This document shows positions 1 through 8,458 of a DNA stretch of 64,000 nt, piece by piece. The notes under the pieces are model-generated. The model made no database searches. It was not told where the DNA came from and saw only the letters and a list, made by a program, of their open reading frames with translations. Source of the stretch: Achromobacter sp. HZ34 (GTDB lineage: Bacteria > Pseudomonadota > Gammaproteobacteria > Burkholderiales > Burkholderiaceae_B); NCBI RefSeq assembly GCF_002209485.1, contig NZ_NJIX01000006.1, forward strand, positions 434,001 through 498,000. Direction: 5' to 3'. The position numbers were made by a program, and so were the translations under genes. The stretch's first letter is position 1. Each line of letters begins with the position of its first letter.

Positions 1-844
1 GGCGGTTGACGACGATGGAGCCGGCCGCGATCGCCAGCGAAAAGACGATCAGGAAGATAGTCGCCACGTCTTGCGAGCTAGCCAGCCTGTCCGAGACCAG
101 CGGCGCGAATTGCGAGACCAGGACCGCGCCGGCCGCGAACAGCCAGCTGATGCCCAGGATGGCCAGCCACACGCCACGGGTGCGCCGCGCGATGGACAGT
201 ATTTCCCAGGTGCTCTTGAAAATGTTCCAGTCGATAGGCGGGTGCGTGCCGATGGGCGGGGCCTTGGGGACGGCCAGGCTGGCGACGAAGCCCAGCGCGG
301 CCAGGGCGATCAGCACGATGCCCGCGTCATGGATGGAGATGACCCCGGCCAGCAATTGCCCGGCGAGGATGGCGAGGAAGGTACCCGCCTCGATCAGGCC
401 GGTACCGCCCATGATCTCGTTTTCCGCCAGTTGTTGCGGCAGTATCGAATACTTGACCGGGCCGAACAGGGTGGAGTGCAGGCCCATGCAGAACAGGGCC
501 GTCAGCAGCAGCGGCACGGACAGCAGCCAGAAACCGGCCAGCGCCAGTACCATGATCGCAATCTCGGCGGCCTTGATCCAGCGGATCAGGCGGGCCTTGT
601 CGTAGCGGTCGGCCAATTGTCCGGCCAGCGCGGAGAACAGGAAGTAGGGCAGAATGAACAACCCGGTGGCGACCGTGGCCAGCATCTTGGCGCGTGCCGG
701 GTCGGCGGCATACAGACCGAAGTTGGCCAGGAACAGCAGGGCGTACTTCAACAGATTGTCGTTGAAGGCCCCCAGGAACTGGACGACGAAGAGCGGGCCG
801 AGACGGCGTTTGGCTAGCAACGAGAAATGGGGGGAGGGGGACAT
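1..844 (-). CDS. MFS transporter, LplT/Aas-associated type, cut by the window edge
   Basis: The minus strand is open from an ATG at 844 to the window edge, so only the N-terminal ~281 residues are visible. The start MSPSPHFSLLAKRR leads into FLGAFNDNLLKYALLF, the hallmark first helix of the MFS branch tied to lysophospholipid transport and to fused acyl-ACP phospholipid acyltransferases. Several hydrophobic helices follow, with a DRYDKARLI loop between helices 2 and 3 as in MFS carriers. It is an inner-membrane carrier, probably flipping lysophospholipid. The gene is divergent from the TetR regulator at 1081 and shares its operator region, so that regulator probably controls it. Whether the protein continues into a fused acyltransferase cannot be seen. 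The long plus-strand frames here are shadows. Confidence 0.82.
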   Translation of the reverse strand, partial: MSPSPHFSLLAKRRLGPLFVVQFLGAFNDNLLKYALLFLANFGLYAADPARAKMLATVATGLFILPYFLFSALAGQLADRYDKARLIRWIKAAEIAIMVLALAGFWLLSVPLLLTALFCMGLHSTLFGPVKYSILPQQLAENEIMGGTGLIEAGTFLAILAGQLLAGVISIHDAGIVLIALAALGFVASLAVPKAPPIGTHPPIDWNIFKSTWEILSIARRTRGVWLAILGISWLFAAGAVLVSQFAPLVSDRLASSQDVATIFLIVFSLAIAAGSIVVNR

Positions 845-944
845 TTTGCTCTCTTCCTCAAGACGGCAAGGGCGTATTGTGTGCTTCCGGGATCTCTGCT
901 GGGAGACGCCGATTCTGAGTTGCGGAGTGCATGGTGGCATGAAA

Positions 945-1003
945 TTGATCAGTGTTCAATAAAATTTTGATCGGTGATCAATAAATTATTGGACAGTGTT
1001 CAA
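945..1003. promoter_or_regulatory. Three phased operator-like inverted repeats between the divergent MFS and TetR genes
   Basis: Three 15-bp imperfect palindromes of the form TTGATC-N3-GATCAA lie at 945-959 (ttgatc agt gttcaa), 967-981 (ttgatc ggt gatcaa, perfect arms) and 989-1003 (ttggac agt gttcaa). Their starts are exactly 22 bp apart, about two helical turns, so bound dimers would sit on one face of the DNA. The region is AT-rich and lies between two divergent starts. The natural reading is autoregulation by the TetR protein plus control of the transporter. Binding is inferred. Confidence 0.65.
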
Positions 1004-1080
1004 TTTTCTCTTTATCTTGTGGGAATGGGTGGCCGCGTCTTTTTATCTGGCGCCCGTTTTTACCCTGTCTTGCCTGTCCT

Positions 1081-1683
1081 ATGAGCCGCCGATCCGACCA
1101 CACCCGCGAAGAACTTGCCGAACTGATCGTCGCCGAGGGGCACGCCTTGTTGTCCGAAGTCGGCTTCGCCAGGTTTTCGGCGCGCGAGGTGGCCAAGCGC
1201 ATCGGGTATTCGGTCGGCACGCTTTACAACGTCTTTGGCAACTACGATGGCCTGATATTGGCCATCAACGGCCGGACCTTGGACTTGTGGCGGGCGGCGC
1301 TGGAAGCGAAGCTGGACGGAGCGAAAGCAGCGGCGCCATTGGACCGACTGGAGCAGGCCGTCGCGGTTTACTTCGATTTCGCGGCCAGCCATCGGCACGC
1401 CTGGGCTGCTTTATATGACTTCCGCCTGCCGGCCGACGTCGCGTTGCCGGCGTTCTATGCGGACAAGCTGGCCGGTGTGATCGATATCCTGATCGAGGAA
1501 GTCATCGCTGCGCTGCCCGACACACGCAAGTCCGAAGGGGCGAACCTGGCCCGCTCGGTGTTCGCCACCGTGCACGGACATTGTTTCTTTGCCTTGAACG
1601 GCACCTTCGATCTGCTGGGTGAAGCCGATCCCCTTGGCGCAGCCATTGCCCGGACCCGCGAGGCGATTGCCGGCGGAGGGTGA
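1081..1683 (+). CDS. TetR/AcrR family transcriptional regulator
   Basis: The protein has 200 residues. An N-terminal TetR helix-turn-helix spans about residues 10-57 (FSAREVAKRIGYSVGTLYNVFGN is the typical helix 2-3 segment ending in the Y-x-x-F motif). The C-terminal ligand domain (~75-195) resembles the WHG/TetR_C_13 type, with HAWAALYDFRLP and TVHGHCFFAL. It should act as a dimeric repressor relieved by a small, probably lipid-like, ligand. It is divergent from the transporter and downstream of three phased inverted repeats. The ATG at 1081 is the first start placed just before the HTH. Confidence 0.88.
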   Translation: MSRRSDHTREELAELIVAEGHALLSEVGFARFSAREVAKRIGYSVGTLYNVFGNYDGLILAINGRTLDLWRAALEAKLDGAKAAAPLDRLEQAVAVYFDFAASHRHAWAALYDFRLPADVALPAFYADKLAGVIDILIEEVIAALPDTRKSEGANLARSVFATVHGHCFFALNGTFDLLGEADPLGAAIARTREAIAGGG

Positions 1684-1827
1684 GAGCGACCCGGTGGTTG
1701 ACGAGGCGTATGACTGGACGGTTTACCGGGCGTTCGACGTCAGGGGCCCTGCACGTGATGCAGCCAGCGCGGTGCCAGCCAGCCGAACAGGGCGCAAGGT
1801 TCGGGGCCCGCTACGCTATTCATTTGA

Positions 1828-1840
1828 GTTGATAGTCAAC
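1828..1840. promoter_or_regulatory. Perfect 5-3-5 inverted repeat in the siderophore receptor upstream region
   Basis: GTTGA-TAG-TCAAC is a perfect palindrome with a 3-bp centre, about 170 bp before the receptor start. The 12-bp core TTGATAGTCAAC recurs at 4246-4257, at the start of the next gene. It may be an operator shared by the two genes. The rest of 1684-1960 shows no gene. Confidence 0.3.
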
Positions 1841-1963
1841 CGGCCCCGCGCCGAGCTGCTTGGACCGTCATCTGTGCATTCGACACATCGGGTTGTGAGA
1901 CTTCCCACCTGATCTACCCCTGTGGTGAAAATGTCGCAATGTGGAAACAGAATGTTTGTGCAT

Positions 1964-1982
1964 GAGAATAGGTTCTATTACC
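1964..1982. promoter_or_regulatory. Putative Fur-like box upstream of the TonB-dependent receptor
   Basis: The segment gagaataggttctattacc contains the perfect inverted repeat AATAG-GTT-CTATT (1967-1979) in an AT-rich stretch 27-45 bp before the chosen ATG at 2009. It matches only about 10 of 19 positions of the canonical Fur consensus. Its place in front of a siderophore receptor makes iron control likely. It also argues that the coding start is at 2009 rather than at an upstream in-frame start at 1922. Confidence 0.4.
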
Positions 1983-2008
1983 ATTCGGTCCAGTTTCCTT
2001 TCATTTTT

Positions 2009-4072
2009 ATGAAACCCGATCTCATGCGCACCTACCTTACCGCCCTCAACGCGGCCATCCTGGGGGCCTTTGGCCTGAATTGCTCCGTCCATGCCCAGCA
2101 AGCGCCTGCCGCTGCTCCCGTGCAGGAGATGAGCGCAGTGACCGTAGTCGGGACGGTGGACGCCTTGCAAAGCCTGGACTTCCTGTCTCCCGGCTCGAAC
2201 TTCACCATCAGCCAGGATTCCATCCAGGAAAAGGGCGCGCGCAGGCTGGATCAGGCTTTGCAATACCAGGCCGGTATCGTCAGCGAGCCCTTTGGCGGCG
2301 ACAACAAGGTCGACTGGTTCAAGATCCGCGGCTTCGACGCTTCGACGTCGCTGGACGGTACTCCCACGACGCCCAACGGCTTTTTCGTGTGGAAACCCGA
2401 GATATTTGGCGTCGAGTCGGTGGAAGTGGTGAAGGGCGCCGATTCGAGCATCTTTGGCGCATCGGCGGTGGGTGGCGTGGTCAACCTGGTCACCAAGCGG
2501 CCGCACAAGGAAGAAGCCTTGAGCCTGGGCGCCGAGGTGGGTACCAATAGCCGGCGTGGCCTCAGCGTCGACTACAACGGCATCGCCAACGAAAGCGGAT
2601 CCGTGTACTACCGCGTCGTCGGACTGGCGCGCGAGGAAGATGGGCAGCAGCGCCATACCGATATGCAGACTTTCTACCTGGCGCCCAGCGTCACGGTGGA
2701 TTTCAGCGACCGTACTTCCCTGACGCTGCTGACCAGCATCCAACGTGAAAACGGCACGCCGACCAACGGCTTCATGCCCGCCTACGGTTCCCTGATCGAT
2801 ACGCCCTATGGCCATATCGGTCGGACCACCAACCTGGGTGAACCGTATTCGGATTACCTGCGGCGCACGCAGGTCAGCGCCGGTTGGCTGTTCCGCCACG
2901 AATTCGCCGATGGTTGGGAGTTCACGCAGAACTACAAGTTCACGCGCCTGGACATCGACCAGCAGAACACGTTTGCCTACGGTTCGGACGGCAACCGCCA
3001 GGCGTTGCGTGGGTATAGCTATACCAATGGCGACACCAACAACAACTACATCGATAACCGCGTCAAGGGCAAGATCAGCTGGGGCAGCGTCGAGTGGATC
3101 CCCACGATTGGCTTCGACTACCTGCATTCCAAGACGGATGGGGACAATAACGGCTTCGGCTTCGTTCCGAATATCGATATGTTCAACCCCGTCTATGGCC
3201 AGCCTTTCGACGTCAGCGGGACGCCTTATAACCTGAAGACCAGGCAGCTTGGCGCGTATTTCAATTCGCAGGTGAAAGTGGGCAGCAACTGGCTGTTCAC
3301 TGGCGGCATCCGCCACGACAAGGCCGAGGGTGACAGCTTGTCGTCCGGCACGAATGCCGATTACGACGTCAGCCACAACAGCCATAATTTTGGCGCCATG
3401 TACATCAGCGACTATGGCGTGTCGCCTTACTTCAACTACACCGAATCGTTCCAGCCGATCGCGGGTTCGGATGGTTATGGCCAAGGCTACAAGCCGTATG
3501 AAGGCAAGCAGCGTGAAGTGGGTCTGAAGTTCAATCCGGATTGGCTCAACGGCACCGTGACCTTGGCGTATTTCGATCTGGAAGAGAAGAATGCGCTGGC
3601 GGCGGATTCGACCAACATCCAGACGCAGATCGGCAAGCGCAAGAACCAGGGCATCGAGTTGTCCACGGATCTGCGCCTCGGCAAGGCGACCAACCTGAAG
3701 CTGGCCTATACGCACAACCATGCGCACCAGGACGTGAGTTCCGACCAGACGGTGCGTGTACCCCTGATCCCGAAGAACCAGGCCAGCGCCTGGGTCAGCC
3801 ATCGCCTGACGCTGCCCAGCTCGCAAGCCCTGACGTTGGCAGCCGGCATTCGCTATAACGGCTCCACCGTGGATGAAACCTACTACCCGGACGAAAAGGT
3901 CGGCAGTTTCACCCTGATCGACCTGATGGGTCTGTACGAGATCAACCGCAACTGGTCGGTGCAGCTGAACGTTCGCAACCTGACCGACAAGAACTACATC
4001 AGCGGTTGCGACTTCTATTGCTACTACGGCCGTGGCCGCACCGTGGATATGCAGGTGAAGTACCAGTTCTGA
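2009..4072 (+). CDS. TonB-dependent siderophore receptor
   Basis: This is an outer-membrane receptor of about 687 residues. MKPDLMRTYLTALNAAILGAF is a signal peptide, with cleavage probable after SVHA, before QQAPA. A TonB-box-like MSAVTVVGT follows. The plug domain (about residues 45-155) includes FKIRGFDAST, VEVVKGADSSIFGASAVGG and NLVTKRP. The rest is a 22-strand barrel ending in VKYQF with the expected C-terminal Phe. The paired cysteines GCDFYCYYG and RTVDMQ near the end are typical of hydroxamate (ferrichrome/ferrioxamine-type) receptors, so a hydroxamate iron complex is the likely substrate. ATG 2009 is chosen because an iron-box-like palindrome occupies the in-frame sequence upstream; ATG 2024 is an alternative. 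A strong terminator follows. Confidence 0.9.
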   Translation: MKPDLMRTYLTALNAAILGAFGLNCSVHAQQAPAAAPVQEMSAVTVVGTVDALQSLDFLSPGSNFTISQDSIQEKGARRLDQALQYQAGIVSEPFGGDNKVDWFKIRGFDASTSLDGTPTTPNGFFVWKPEIFGVESVEVVKGADSSIFGASAVGGVVNLVTKRPHKEEALSLGAEVGTNSRRGLSVDYNGIANESGSVYYRVVGLAREEDGQQRHTDMQTFYLAPSVTVDFSDRTSLTLLTSIQRENGTPTNGFMPAYGSLIDTPYGHIGRTTNLGEPYSDYLRRTQVSAGWLFRHEFADGWEFTQNYKFTRLDIDQQNTFAYGSDGNRQALRGYSYTNGDTNNNYIDNRVKGKISWGSVEWIPTIGFDYLHSKTDGDNNGFGFVPNIDMFNPVYGQPFDVSGTPYNLKTRQLGAYFNSQVKVGSNWLFTGGIRHDKAEGDSLSSGTNADYDVSHNSHNFGAMYISDYGVSPYFNYTESFQPIAGSDGYGQGYKPYEGKQREVGLKFNPDWLNGTVTLAYFDLEEKNALAADSTNIQTQIGKRKNQGIELSTDLRLGKATNLKLAYTHNHAHQDVSSDQTVRVPLIPKNQASAWVSHRLTLPSSQALTLAAGIRYNGSTVDETYYPDEKVGSFTLIDLMGLYEINRNWSVQLNVRNLTDKNYISGCDFYCYYGRGRTVDMQVKYQF

Positions 4073-4092
4073 TCCGGCGCCTCGGATAGGAA

Positions 4093-4122
4093 AAGCCTCT
4101 GACGCGCGTCAGGGGCTTTTTT
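4093..4122 (+). terminator. Rho-independent terminator after the siderophore receptor
   Basis: AGCCTCTGACG pairs with CGTCAGGGGCT (one G-T pair) around a 2-base centre, followed by a T run. It lies 20 bp after the receptor stop codon. Confidence 0.85.
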
Positions 4123-4246
4123 GCTTTGAATTCCCTGTATCGATCCGCGCGCACGCGGTTTGGACGGCCGGCCAGGCGGTTGACGAAAATTCCACAAACC
4201 TTACCGCACACTTCCAGAGGAATTCTTATAGGAAAGGATCAGGGAA

Positions 4247-4897
4247 TTGATAGTCAACAAGACTGCTCAGCCGACCGGTACAGTGAGCGCAAGACTTGAA
4301 CGCATCCAGAACGCCCGCCGGCTCTCTCTCTGGATCGTGGGAGTACTCACGGCGATTGCCGCGCTTTTCTTCCAGTCCACCTGGGACATCGACGGCAGCG
4401 TGCATCACAACATCGAAGTGGTCGGGATGCTCATGATCTTCGTTGCGATACTCGGTCGTGGCTGGTGTTCACTTTACCTGGGCGGCAACAAGAACCGCGA
4501 ACTGATAGCGCTTGGGCCTTATTCGATTTCCAGGAATCCCTTGTACGTGTTTTCGTTGCTCGGCGCGTTCGGCATCGGGGCGCAATCGGGTAGCGTCGCG
4601 TTGGCGTTTGCTCTAGGCGTGGTCGTGTTCGCGGTATTCAGCCTGGTAATCCGCCACGAGGAATCCGTGCTGAAGCGAAAATTCCCCGATACATTCGCGG
4701 AGTACTGCCGTAGTACTCCGCGGTTTGGGCCCCGCTTCGGCAACTGGCGCAACACGGCGAGACTGACCATCTCGCTGGAAGCTTGGGAGAAGACGGTGCG
4801 CGAGGCGCTGTTGTTCCTCCTGGCCATTCCGATATTGGAATCCATCGAGGCGCTGCAGGCTCACGACGTTCTGGCGGTATTGCTTCGTCTTCCCTGA
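4247..4897 (+). CDS. Isoprenylcysteine carboxyl methyltransferase-like membrane protein
   Basis: The protein has 216 residues with several membrane helices. The motif LGPYSISRNPLYVFSLLG (about residues 86-103), followed by RHEESVLKRKFPDTFAEYCRSTPRF, is the conserved S-adenosylmethionine-binding core of the ICMT/phospholipid methyltransferase superfamily. Bacterial members mostly lack a known substrate; methylation of a membrane lipid or small hydrophobic compound is likely. The start is TTG at 4247 with AGGAAAGGA about 8 bp upstream; a GTG at 4283 is the alternative. The shared palindrome TTGATAGTCAAC overlaps the TTG, which leaves the start uncertain. Confidence 0.75.
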   Translation: MIVNKTAQPTGTVSARLERIQNARRLSLWIVGVLTAIAALFFQSTWDIDGSVHHNIEVVGMLMIFVAILGRGWCSLYLGGNKNRELIALGPYSISRNPLYVFSLLGAFGIGAQSGSVALAFALGVVVFAVFSLVIRHEESVLKRKFPDTFAEYCRSTPRFGPRFGNWRNTARLTISLEAWEKTVREALLFLLAIPILESIEALQAHDVLAVLLRLP

Positions 4898-5227
4898 AAC
4901 AAAGCGCCCGCCGCCGGCCGTCTACGCATATCGTCTTTTCTCCAGGTGAATCCCTCCCTCCATTTCGATGGCGAATGCTTCCAATGGGTTGGTGAGGCTT
5001 AATTTACGATCAAGGCATCGATTGCGCACGCGTGTCAGGGATATTCATATCGACCTCACGGTGTTGCCGATCCTCTCTGTCCTGGAGCAGCAGTGCGGCG
5101 TGCCCCTGATCGGTGCCAATTACCGGGTAGAGGCATCGTCCGCGGACGCCATCACGGCCACGGCGCTGCGTATCGCGCGCCCGACCAGTGAGTCCATCAA
5201 CGGTCCGAAATTTCCCCACCAAGACGA
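4898..5227. other. Chromosomal stretch without a convincing gene
   Basis: A 99-codon plus-strand frame (4968-5267) and a 70-codon minus frame (5010-5222) exist, but neither resembles a known family and the plus frame reads through the terminator hairpin at 5231-5256. It may be a decayed gene fragment. No RNA or repeat is visible. Confidence 0.4.
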
Positions 5228-5230
5228 CAA

Positions 5231-5256
5231 AAAGCCCGCCGGTAAGGGCGGGCTTT
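5231..5256 (-). terminator. Stranded terminator, probably the original tRNA-Ser(CGA) terminator
   Basis: A 10-bp perfect stem AAAGCCCGCC/GGCGGGCTTT has its T run on the minus strand (AAAAA at 5229-5233). It lies 26 bp left of the leftmost island repeat. Removing the islands (5282-43375) would put it directly downstream of the minus-strand tRNA-Ser, which explains its presence with no minus-strand gene beside it now. Confidence 0.7.
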
Positions 5257-5281
5257 CCGCAAGCTAAGCGCTTGATTTATC

Positions 5282-5301
5282 TGGCGGAGAGGGTGGGATT
5301 C
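5282..5301. repeat. Left island attachment repeat (attL)
   Basis: The 20-bp sequence tggcggagagggtgggattc is identical to the tRNA-Ser 3' end at 43376-43395, starting exactly at the encoded CCA. It marks the outer left border of the insert; sequence to the right has different gene content and lower GC. Confidence 0.88.
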
Positions 5302-5797
5302 CCTATCTTAGCGAAAAGCTATGACTTTTCCTGGCTAGATTTACCACTTCTACACAACTAGGTGTAGCTGCGTAGTGTAGAAGAGGTGACTTCAAGCTTA
5401 GCACACGCTGTCTCCGGGCGCCTGCCGAAGCGGCTGTTATTGCGACAGGAATTAGGCCAGTTTCTGTTGGGGCTTGCGACTGTCGTGGCAATGCACAGAG
5501 CAAAACGTGGAGGCATCGTTCATGGTCGGCTCGAGCAACCAAGCTCGCAGCGGTTTCCTTTGAGGTGATAAAGACACTGATTCCGTCTGTCTTGGTTGTT
5601 TGTGTTGAGACTTGCCTGGCGGCTGAGCCTCTCCCAATGGTTTGACGGGCACGCGGGCATTGCCAGGGTTTCAATATCTCGTCATAATTATTGCCATATG
5701 TAAATTACAGTGCGAATGGCGCTTCGGAGCATGCTTAAGTGCTGCGATGTATTAATAAAATTTTTGCTCCAACGCAAAATAGTCGAGGTGTTGAGTC
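5302..5797. other. Left island end, no gene seen
   Basis: About 500 bp holds only short overlapping frames on both strands with no recognisable protein. An imperfect duplicated stretch at 5348-5385 (acttctacacaact... / gtagtgtagaagaggtgactt) is partly palindromic (CTTCTACAC / GTGTAGAAG) and could be an arm-type integrase or excisionase site near the border. That role is a guess. Confidence 0.35.
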
Positions 5798-6355
5798 GTG
5801 GAAGACGCTGCTATTGCATTGAAACGGGCTGAGAGCCAACAAAAGCTTTTGTTTGAAATAATAAAGCGGTACGACGGATACATTGCCGCGGCGAATGCTA
5901 AGGTTGCAGTCATTTTGTCGTACTCAATGGCATATATCGGTGGTGTCGTATTTAAGGTGATAGATTTATCTGCCAAAAGAACACATGATGATATTTGGTG
6001 GGCCGCTCTAATTTTGGCTGCCCTGTCAATTGCCTCCACGTTCTATGCGGCGTCGCTTGCCTACGCTGCGTTAAACCCTCAGACGCCCCCAGGACGCGCT
6101 CAGCATGAGCAGCCGTCTATAGTTTTCTTTGGTGATGTAGCGAGTCTGGAAGGAGGGAGGGACGGCTACGTCAGTCGAATTAATACTATTTCTGAGGCTG
6201 AGATAGTGGATGACCTTGCATGCCAAGCGTTTGTGTTGGCAAGCATAGTATCTAAAAAAATGATGTCGTTGAAAAAATCAATTGCCACTCTGGTAAAAGC
6301 GCAATTGCCACTAAGTCTTGCGACCATACTGCTTCTATGCTTGACACTTCCCTAA
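5798..6355 (+). CDS. pycTM: Pycsar effector, transmembrane type (PycTM-like)
   Basis: The protein has 185 residues. After an amphipathic N-terminus, RYDGYIAAANAKVAVIL matches the start of the Pycsar effector (DUF5706-type) domain. Membrane segments lie at about 36-52, 68-92 and 167-185. In characterised systems such proteins bind a cyclic pyrimidine nucleotide made by the partner cyclase and disrupt the inner membrane, stopping phage spread by killing or arresting the cell. The start is GTG 5798 with GAGGTG upstream. The cyclase begins 9 bp after the stop, so the two are co-transcribed; the effector-first order is notable. Composition is AT-rich relative to the chromosome. Confidence 0.75.
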   Translation: MEDAAIALKRAESQQKLLFEIIKRYDGYIAAANAKVAVILSYSMAYIGGVVFKVIDLSAKRTHDDIWWAALILAALSIASTFYAASLAYAALNPQTPPGRAQHEQPSIVFFGDVASLEGGRDGYVSRINTISEAEIVDDLACQAFVLASIVSKKMMSLKKSIATLVKAQLPLSLATILLLCLTLP

Positions 6356-6364
6356 GGCGTGGCC

Positions 6365-7735
6365 ATGTCTAAAGAAGATTTGTTTCGCTCTAGTTTTGAT
6401 TATCTTTATGAAAAGCAGAGTAAAAAATCCAGAACTATTACCGCATCGGATTCGGGCAGCCTATCGCTAGAGAGTCTGCAGAAATCAGCAAATGCTCAAG
6501 GGGGTGGGAGGCATCAAGGTTTCGATTTGGCGTTGGATGTGGGTGAGTACGCAATTCAAGCGCCGATACGTGATTGGTTTGGAAAGGCTGGACTTAATGA
6601 AGGAAGTATTGGTGCGCACCCTGATTTTCAGTGGATTGAAGGAACTGATGAAACCAGGCTGCATTATATAACAACGGTTTTTATAGACATCAAGAATTCA
6701 ACCCGGCTCTCATTTCTTTATGACCTTGAAAAGGTTAGGGTAATAAAAAATAGCATTTTACGGGCTGCCTCTGAAACTGTTCGTGCGTTAGATGGGCATG
6801 TTCATAGGTTTATGGGCGATGCGCTAATGGCGTATTTTGGAGGGAGTGGACAAGACCGAGAAAGTACTTGCATGGCAGCGGTGAACTGCGCTGCTATGTT
6901 GCGTCTATTGATGAAGGAAGCCATTGTCCCCGGTCTTGTTCGGCAAGGCTGCGATGCTAGCGACATAGGATTCCGAATAGGCATCGACTATGGTGGTGAT
7001 GACCAAGTCCTTTGGTCCTCATACGGGTATACGGCCGTCTCCGAGGTCACGGCCACGTCTTTTTACGTAGATGTGGCTGCTAAATTGCAGTCAATGGCAT
7101 CTAAGGATAAGACGATGCTAGGTCACAACCTTGTTAGCTATTTAGACCTCTCCGACGCATTTACTGCCATAAAAACGGAGCTTCAAAATGGGGAGCCTGT
7201 GAATGTTCCTTATTTGAGGCCAAATTACCAGCTCGCGGATGGCACGACTCTAAACTACAAGATTCATGAATTAGATATCGATAAGTTTGCAAAAATATTG
7301 CCGATTCCTCTCGGTATGAGGCAGAGCTTGGCGTCTGGGCTTAAGTCCAGGCCGGGGATTGAATTCAAAGCGTTTGTTGAAACAAAGCATGGCTTAACAC
7401 CTTACCCGTCTGTCGCTTGGTGTGTGGATAAAGATTCCGAGTTGCACTTTGAGGTTTCCATAGCTCCTCATGCTCTCGACGGACTGCGTGCGCCACTGAA
7501 TTGTTTGTGGATTAGAAAAAACTACGGAGCAGAGGCAGAGAATGCAAGCATGACTGCGGATGAGCGCAATACATTTGATGTTCAACAGAGCACGAGTGCG
7601 CGAGGTGGTTTGCCTAAGAAGTACCGTTGGTCTCGCGATGCTTCATTTCGTGGCATCCATACTATGGAGGTGAAGATATCTGATGGCAACGGCACCGTCG
7701 TGTTCTCTGACGTCATAGGTGTTCATATCCGCTGA
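6365..7735 (+). CDS. pycC: Pycsar nucleotide cyclase (class III adenylate/guanylate cyclase fold)
   Basis: The protein has 456 residues. The class III cyclase domain (about 98-245) has both metal-binding aspartates: FIDIKNS (D108) and RFMGDALMAYFGG (D152). FRIGIDYGG, SYGYTAVSEVTATS and VDVAAKLQ form the substrate pocket. The C-terminal ~100 residues form a beta-rich domain ending HTMEVKISDGNG...VFSDVIGVHI, like the AGS-C sensor domain on cyclases and nucleotidyltransferases of defence systems. It should make cCMP or cUMP on infection and activate the upstream TM effector; which base is used cannot be read here. ATG 6365 is preferred to GTG 6359 because AAGG at 6354-6357 is well placed. Confidence 0.8.
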   Translation: MSKEDLFRSSFDYLYEKQSKKSRTITASDSGSLSLESLQKSANAQGGGRHQGFDLALDVGEYAIQAPIRDWFGKAGLNEGSIGAHPDFQWIEGTDETRLHYITTVFIDIKNSTRLSFLYDLEKVRVIKNSILRAASETVRALDGHVHRFMGDALMAYFGGSGQDRESTCMAAVNCAAMLRLLMKEAIVPGLVRQGCDASDIGFRIGIDYGGDDQVLWSSYGYTAVSEVTATSFYVDVAAKLQSMASKDKTMLGHNLVSYLDLSDAFTAIKTELQNGEPVNVPYLRPNYQLADGTTLNYKIHELDIDKFAKILPIPLGMRQSLASGLKSRPGIEFKAFVETKHGLTPYPSVAWCVDKDSELHFEVSIAPHALDGLRAPLNCLWIRKNYGAEAENASMTADERNTFDVQQSTSARGGLPKKYRWSRDASFRGIHTMEVKISDGNGTVVFSDVIGVHIR

Positions 7736-7853
7736 CTGCAATAATGCGTACAGTCAGCAGGGGCTCAACTGCTCTTGGGGCATCGGACCGTGACGTTTGC
7801 GGTTTACGCAGAAATGCTGTCATAAATTCCGTCGCATGCGTCCGTACTGCGCA

Positions 7854-8335
7854 TCAATGACCTGCTTTTTGCTTCTCGCTAGCAAAGAAGTCCAGTTTGG
7901 CTTGTTCGTTGCCCAGCGTCGTAGTGGAGATGAAAGCCATGTTCGGAAACCTAGGCAGTCGTTCCGCGTCGGCGCGAGGAAGCGCTTTAACGGTGCAACC
8001 TTCGCGCTCCAGCTTTGTAAAGCAGGTCTACAACTTTCAGGAGCGCTGGCCCATTTGGTGGTGTCAGGGCCGCGGATTTCTACGTGAGATGCCGGGCATC
8101 TAGCGCTGCTTGCATGCGGCTTTTCACACGTTGCTGCGGCACTGGGCGCATTTTGAGCAAGTCCTCTGCATCTTGCAGCATCAGACTAGGGGGCTTAGCT
8201 GCTGTCCAGGTAGCTGAGTCCAACTCCCACGCGACTTGCTGTATCCCCCATTCCTGTTCGGCGTATGCGGACACGCCACCGTAGAATCCCGCGAAAAGGG
8301 CGGATTTTCCGAAAAAAATCTTTTTAAGTGATTGT
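7854..8335 (-). pseudogene. Decayed minus-strand gene of unknown function
   Basis: One reading frame runs from about 8335 as LKKIFFGKSALFAGFYGG, then YAEQEWGIQQVAWELDSA, with no ATG. It meets an in-frame TAG at 8080-8082, continues as SAALTPPNGPALLKVVDLLYK, then shifts frame near 7990-8010 into LEREGCTVKALPRADAERLP and finishes FFASEKQKAGH before TGA at 7854-7856. The three pieces together give a protein-like sequence of about 155 residues. A lost start, a nonsense codon and a frameshift mark a dead gene. I do not recognise the family. Confidence 0.5.
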
Positions 8336-8458
8336 TATCTATGAATTTTTCTAAGGTGGCAGTTTCGCATAGGGTGTGGAACTACGAAGGCTCCCTCGGC
8401 TGTTCTGCACATGCATTTATCAAGAATGGCCCCCGGAATTGGGCGAGCCCATTGTTGA

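Noticed and set aside
1868-3826. 652-codon minus-strand open frame
   Set aside because: Antisense shadow of the TonB-dependent receptor.
4968-5267. 99-codon plus-strand ORF as a gene
   Set aside because: No family resemblance, and it runs through a perfect terminator hairpin.
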